Assembly (NCBI GenBank): GCA_025996755.1
Contig: BNTR01000122.1
Span: 1-8,512 of the forward strand
DNA length: 8,512 bases
DNA from: Bacteroidia bacterium
Lineage (GTDB): Bacteria > Bacteroidota > Bacteroidia > Bacteroidales > Azobacteroidaceae
Reading direction: 5' to 3'
The translations under genes were made by a program, and so were the position numbers. The notes beneath the pieces were generated by a model, which worked only from the letters and a program-made list of their open reading frames with translations, did no database searches and was not told the origin of the DNA. Shown here piece by piece: positions 5,474-8,512 of the stretch (the first letter of the stretch is position 1; every line of letters begins with the position of its first letter).

Positions 5474-7171
5474 TTATTTTCCAATTGCTTGCAAGAAACC
5501 TGCGTCTTTCAGATATTTTGCAAATTCAGGGTCGTTAAATGCCTTGTTGGCAAGTGACGAGTCTTTGGCAACTGCACTTTTCAGGTTTGTTGTTACCTGA
5601 TTCACAGTGTTGGTGCGCGCGCCTACGACTGCTTTCAAATAGTCTGTGGTAGCGTCCGGCTTAGCCACTGCATTCAATGTGGTAGTTGCTTTGCTGTAAT
5701 CTTTTGCAAGAATTTGAGCTACTGCAGCATTGTTGCTTTCGGTGTTGCCATACGATTGTGTAGCCTTAGCGTAGTTGCCATCCAAGATAGCCAACAAGCC
5801 TTGAGCGTTGCCTAATCCTTTTGCACCGGATGCTTTGGAAATGTACAGGTCTGCCTGAGCACGGTTGCCATTCACAAGGGCTACATAGCCCAAGTTCAGG
5901 TTCACTTCCGGCAAACTGCTGTCGATGTTAGCGGCTTTTTTGAACTGTTCTTCAGCGGCAGCAACATTGCCCTGAGTGTATTCTGCTACACCCAAGTTGT
6001 TGTAGCCGCGGGCTTCGTTGGGGAACAATTCGATGACCTTTTTGTAGATAGTTGCTTTTTCGGCAGGCGTTGATTTCAACGTGGCAGCATAAAGCAATTC
6101 TTCAACAGTCAACGCGCTTGGGTTAGACGCTGCCAATGAAGAGATTTCTTCGTCCGTTTTGCCGATAGTTTTGATATTGGCAGTCAAACGTGAACGACGC
6201 AACTGAGGCAAAATTTCGTCAGCCAAAGTAGAATAAATCGTTGAGATGTTTTTGATTTCGCGTTCGCGTTGTTCGGTGTCTGAATACATCGACAAGACGC
6301 GCAAAATCAATTCTTTATCTTGAAGGTTTGATTTTTCGACCAACTGTTTGAAACCTTCCCAGTCTTGTGCGGTATATTTCGCATTGATAGGAGCCTTCAC
6401 TTTGTTCTTTTTCAATTCGGCAGCCACATATTTTTTCGTGGTGCCTTCGCGTCTTGCAGCCAATGTTTCGTTCAACTTGTAGCCACCATCGGGAGAAGCA
6501 TACGCCGAAATTTCGATGTCAACCGACTGATTGGGAGCCGCTTGTGCGCTCTTCACTGTTTTGTTCCAATCGGCAAGATTTGATTTTTTCAATTCGCTTG
6601 CACGCAATTCCGCTTGTTGGATGGCGAACAACAGGTCGGCATCGTGAGCCGCTGTCAGTTCGCGTTGGAACTTGTCGGCAGCGATTGCCGGTGCTTCCGA
6701 CTTTGCATTTGCCAACGCTGCGAGCGACAACACGCCGTCGCCAATCTTAATGTCAGGAAAGGCAACTGCTTTCGAGCCGGCTTTTGCTTTGAAAGTCAGA
6801 TACAAGTCTGATTTCTGCATGGCAGCAACATAGGGAAAAGATGCTGACAACACTTCGTTGCCACCATTACTCTGAGAGATTACCTTACCATTTCCGGTGA
6901 CGCTTTCGCCTTGGAATGTGTAAGGAGTACTTGCGGCTTCGCCGCCGTCATAGCGCAAAACGGGAGTTACCTCTACCGTTGCATTTTTGATGAACCACTT
7001 CGCAGGAAATGTTACGTTAATTGTCGCAGGCACTTGACCTCCGACCAACTCCAGGGGTTGCGGTTTAGCCTCGATGTTCTCAGAAGCTAAGGGCTTCAAA
7101 CTAGCACAAGACGAAAAGCCAACCACAGCCATTGTAGCCATCGTTAAAACCGAAGAAAATTTCTTTTTCAT
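5474..7171 (-). CDS. Envelope lipoprotein with OmpA-like segment and TPR repeats
   Basis: The 565-aa product starts MKKKFSSVLTMATMAVVGFSSC, a lipoprotein signal peptide with the lipid-modified cysteine at C22. An N-terminal beta-rich region (about 35-150; PATINVTFPAKWF, VTPVLRYDGGE, YTFQGESVTG) resembles a conserved Bacteroidales envelope protein family that I recognise but cannot name. An OmpA-like stretch follows at 219-245 (IEISAYASPDGGY, then NETLAARREGTTKKYV). TPR-type helical repeats follow at about 386-455 (ARGYNNLGVAEYTQGNVAAAEEQFKKA and the next unit NLNLGYVALVNGNRAQAD). The C-terminal part, rich in Ala, Asn and Thr, looks like further degenerate helical repeats. By eye alignment, the diaminopimelate-binding Asp of OmpA is Ser226 here, while the Arg pair (R240/R241) is kept. 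A scaffold or envelope-integrity role is likely; the exact function is unknown. It has its own promoter and ends at the bidirectional terminator. Confidence 0.85.
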   Translation of the reverse strand: MKKKFSSVLTMATMAVVGFSSCASLKPLASENIEAKPQPLELVGGQVPATINVTFPAKWFIKNATVEVTPVLRYDGGEAASTPYTFQGESVTGNGKVISQSNGGNEVLSASFPYVAAMQKSDLYLTFKAKAGSKAVAFPDIKIGDGVLSLAALANAKSEAPAIAADKFQRELTAAHDADLLFAIQQAELRASELKKSNLADWNKTVKSAQAAPNQSVDIEISAYASPDGGYKLNETLAARREGTTKKYVAAELKKNKVKAPINAKYTAQDWEGFKQLVEKSNLQDKELILRVLSMYSDTEQREREIKNISTIYSTLADEILPQLRRSRLTANIKTIGKTDEEISSLAASNPSALTVEELLYAATLKSTPAEKATIYKKVIELFPNEARGYNNLGVAEYTQGNVAAAEEQFKKAANIDSSLPEVNLNLGYVALVNGNRAQADLYISKASGAKGLGNAQGLLAILDGNYAKATQSYGNTESNNAAVAQILAKDYSKATTTLNAVAKPDATTDYLKAVVGARTNTVNQVTTNLKSAVAKDSSLANKAFNDPEFAKYLKDAGFLQAIGK

Positions 7172-7228
7172 ACAAATATTTTTATTAGAACTGTTATTAT
7201 TAATTTCCTTTCACTTTGAAATTAGGCG

Positions 7229-7260
7229 CAAAGGTACAACTATTTTTTTTATTCTCCAAA
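7229..7260 (-). promoter_or_regulatory. Promoter for the TPR lipoprotein gene
   Basis: Read leftward, TTTG (7260-7257), a 20-base spacer and TACCTTTG (7236-7229) match the Bacteroidota consensus perfectly, with the same spacing as the tRNA-Ser promoter and the same GTTGTACCTTTGC context. The predicted start point is near 7222, giving a leader of about 50 bases that is AT-rich and has no Shine-Dalgarno sequence. Confidence 0.85.
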
Positions 7261-7290
7261 TTTTTTTGCATTTTTTTTTAATTTTTTTTT
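7261..7290 (-). promoter_or_regulatory. Phased A-tracts upstream of the lipoprotein promoter
   Basis: Three homopolymer tracts (7261-7267, 7271-7279, 7282-7290) are T on the plus strand and A on the transcribed-gene strand. Their centres are about 11 bp apart, and they lie directly upstream of the -33 element. This is the pattern of curved DNA or an UP-like element that raises promoter strength. It also fills the gap after the mscS stop, and no intrinsic terminator for mscS is visible there. Confidence 0.55.
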
Positions 7291-7296
7291 AATTTC

Positions 7297-8142
7297 TTAC
7301 TTATCAGCCAAATGCACCGTCATTTGCGGGAATGGAATGGTGATATTGTGCGCCGCAAATGCCTTGTAGACCTGCTCGTTGATGTGATAATGCACGTCCC
7401 AATAGTCCTCTTTGAGCACCCACGCGCGGATGAGGATGTCTACCGAGCTGTCGTTCAACTGTTTGACGGCAATGAATGATGCCGGCTCGCGCAAAATGCG
7501 CCTGTCTTCGTCCAAAATGTGCTGCACAACCGCCTTTGCGTCATCGTAGTCGGTGCCATAATCCACGCCAACGACCCACTCGACACGGCGATTTTTCTGA
7601 TTATTGAAATTCACAATCGTGTTGGCACTCAAAATGCCGTTGGGGATAAACACCGTGCGATTGTCGCCCGTAACAATCACCGTGTTAAATATCTGAATGG
7701 CTTTGACCGTGCCCTCAAAACCCTGCGCCAGAATATAATCGCCCACGTCATACGGGCGAAACAGCAAAATCATCACGCCGCCCGCCAAGTTCTGCAGCGT
7801 GCCGCTCATCGCCATACCCGCCGCAACGCCAAACGACGCCAGCAAAGCCACAAACGAGGTGGTGTTGATGCCCAAAAAATTGATTATCGCCATCAGCATC
7901 GCCACCGTCAGCAACACATTAACCAAACTGCGCAAAAAAGAGGACACCGACAGGTCTAAACTGCGCGCCAGCATCAACCTCTTCATCACCTGGTCGAGCC
8001 ACTTAATCAGCTTGCGCCCAACAATATAGAGAATGATGCAAACAATAATTTTAAACCCTATATTAAAGGCATCCGTCAAAAACGTATCCAACAATTGCTG
8101 CCAATTGGCGATGTTCAAATCAATACCGTGCACTTTATCCAT
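7297..8142 (-). CDS. mscS: Small-conductance mechanosensitive channel, MscS family
   Basis: The channel sits in the cytoplasmic membrane and opens under high membrane tension to release solutes after osmotic downshock. The 281-aa length is close to E. coli MscS (286 aa), the minimal three-helix type. TM1 is about 26-44 (FNIGFKIIVCIILYIVG), TM2 about 69-91, and the pore helix TM3 about 96-129 (GVAAGMAMSGTLQNLAGGVM). The beta domain follows, starting near RPYDVGDYI, with VFIPNG conserved at about 164-169. The cytoplasmic alpha/beta domain continues to the end. In an eye alignment, the two leucines of the E. coli hydrophobic gate (L105, L109) become V106 and M110. The gene has its own promoter. 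It lies upstream of the TPR lipoprotein gene on the same strand, and weak read-through into that gene is possible. Confidence 0.95.
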   Translation of the reverse strand: MDKVHGIDLNIANWQQLLDTFLTDAFNIGFKIIVCIILYIVGRKLIKWLDQVMKRLMLARSLDLSVSSFLRSLVNVLLTVAMLMAIINFLGINTTSFVALLASFGVAAGMAMSGTLQNLAGGVMILLFRPYDVGDYILAQGFEGTVKAIQIFNTVIVTGDNRTVFIPNGILSANTIVNFNNQKNRRVEWVVGVDYGTDYDDAKAVVQHILDEDRRILREPASFIAVKQLNDSSVDILIRAWVLKEDYWDVHYHINEQVYKAFAAHNITIPFPQMTVHLADK

Positions 8143-8168
8143 TGCTTTTTTAATGTTTTCTTTGGGTG

Positions 8169-8201
8169 CAAAGATACAACTTTTTTATGATTATCCACAA
8201 T
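8169..8201 (-). promoter_or_regulatory. Promoter for mscS
   Basis: Leftward TATCTTTG (8176-8169) matches the -7 consensus in the extended context GTTGTATCTTTGC. A TTG at 8200-8198 lies about 21 bases upstream as a -33 element. The predicted start point is near 8162, about 20 bases before the ATG at 8142. Confidence 0.75.
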
Positions 8202-8205
8202 CATA
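8186..8205. repeat. 7-bp inverted repeat enclosing a consensus DnaA-box sequence at the mscS promoter
   Basis: TATGATT (8186-8192) and AATCATA (8199-8205) are perfect inverted arms around ATCCAC. The centre contains TTATCCACA (8191-8199), identical to the E. coli DnaA-box consensus. It overlaps the predicted -33 element of mscS, so a binder here would be placed to repress. One 9-mer can occur by chance; function is not shown. Confidence 0.4.
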
Positions 8206-8240
8206 CCACTAAATAGCATCATAAAGTAATTTGTGGTTTT

Positions 8241-8391
8241 GTCCTGCAAGGACAGCACTTTATTAACCGTGGGCTTTAGCCTACGGACAGCCCGCCACAC
8301 ACGACCTTCACCCCGCAGGGGTGACACTTGGTAGTGTCGTCCCCTGCGGGACTATGGACGAGGAGGGTACCCTGCCGTAGGCTGAAGCCCA
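8241..8391. repeat. Cluster of nested GC-rich inverted repeats (REPIN/MITE-like), non-coding
   Basis: The non-coding stretch 8241-8391 is GC-rich within AT-rich flanks. A small hairpin GTCCTGCAAGGAC lies at 8241-8253. Outer arms TGGGCTTTAGCCTACGG (8270-8286) and its inverse (8375-8391) match at 16 of 17 positions, the odd one being a T-G wobble. Inside, 8312-8328 pairs with 8333-8350 over 16 Watson-Crick pairs plus one wobble and one bulge, with a TGGT loop. Each arm is itself a mini-palindrome (GGCTTTAGCC, CCCCGCAGGGG, GTCCCCTGCGGGAC, GGCTGAAGCC), and GGACAGC occurs twice (8250-8256, 8285-8291). This architecture resembles extragenic palindromic elements mobilised by Y1 HUH transposases. No transposase is present here, and repetition elsewhere in the genome cannot be tested. 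Confidence 0.65.
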
Positions 8392-8512
8392 ATGTCATTA
8401 AGTTAAGCTATAATTGACTGAAAATCAATTGGACAATGAGGGGAAAATATTTGAAAAAAATAAAAAACCATTGGTTTAAACAACAATAATCTGTTGTTTA
8501 CGTTGTATATCA
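8392..8512. other. AT-rich non-coding tail with a small inverted repeat
   Basis: No credible reading frame or -7 promoter element is visible here. TAAACAACA (8477-8485) and TGTTGTTTA (8492-8500) form a 9-bp stem with a 6-base loop, without a flanking T-tract. It could belong to the end or control region of a gene beyond the right edge. Together with 8206-8240, this and the repeat cluster make up the gene-free right end of the window. Confidence 0.4.

Noticed and set aside
8115..8327. 70-aa open frame on the minus strand over the mscS upstream region
   Set aside because: It crosses the mscS promoter and the inverted-repeat cluster, has no recognisable domain, and the hairpin structure explains the sequence better.
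8241..8391. Possible CRISPR array or intrinsic terminator
   Set aside because: The repeats are inverted and nested, not regularly spaced direct repeats, and no T-tract follows the stems.

Overview
The window looks like a piece of a Bacteroidota chromosome, probably order Bacteroidales. Five likely promoters carry the Bacteroidota -7 element TAnnTTTG, three of them with an upstream TTTG or TTG about 20 bases away. Start codons lack clear Shine-Dalgarno sequences, and the proteins read like Bacteroidales homologues. The genus cannot be fixed from the sequence. Content is mostly housekeeping. I see no phage, transposase, CRISPR array or obvious defence system.

Layout, left to right. Bases 1-629 (minus strand) hold the N-terminal part of a SulP-family anion transporter that runs off the left edge. 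It diverges from topA (718-3099, plus) across a very short intergenic region made almost entirely of one 18-bp-arm palindrome, which contains both -7 elements. Downstream of topA a strong promoter (3129-3160) drives a tRNA-Ser(UGA) at 3185-3269. A hexameric glutamate dehydrogenase gene (3285-4619) begins only 15 bases after the tRNA, and mazG (4632-5411) follows 12 bases after that. tRNA-gdhA-mazG is therefore probably one transcription unit, closed by a bidirectional terminator at about 5416-5446.

On the minus strand, converging on that terminator, lies a TPR lipoprotein with an OmpA-like segment (5474-7171). Its promoter is preceded by 11-bp-phased A-tracts. Upstream of it is an MscS-type mechanosensitive channel gene (7297-8142, minus) with its own promoter, which overlaps an inverted repeat containing a perfect DnaA-box sequence. 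The final 370 bases have no gene. They contain a compact cluster of nested GC-rich inverted repeats (8241-8391), resembling a REP/REPIN-type or MITE-like element, followed by AT-rich sequence.

The genes do not form a single pathway. TopA relaxes negative supercoils, GDH links ammonia and glutamate to 2-oxoglutarate, MazG removes unwanted NTPs, the lipoprotein is a cell-envelope component, and MscS and SulP are membrane transport proteins. The most interesting points are regulatory: the palindromic divergent promoter at topA, the tRNA-led gdhA transcript with a hairpin at the predicted transcript start, the residues suggesting that the GDH prefers NAD, and the nested hairpin element at the right end.
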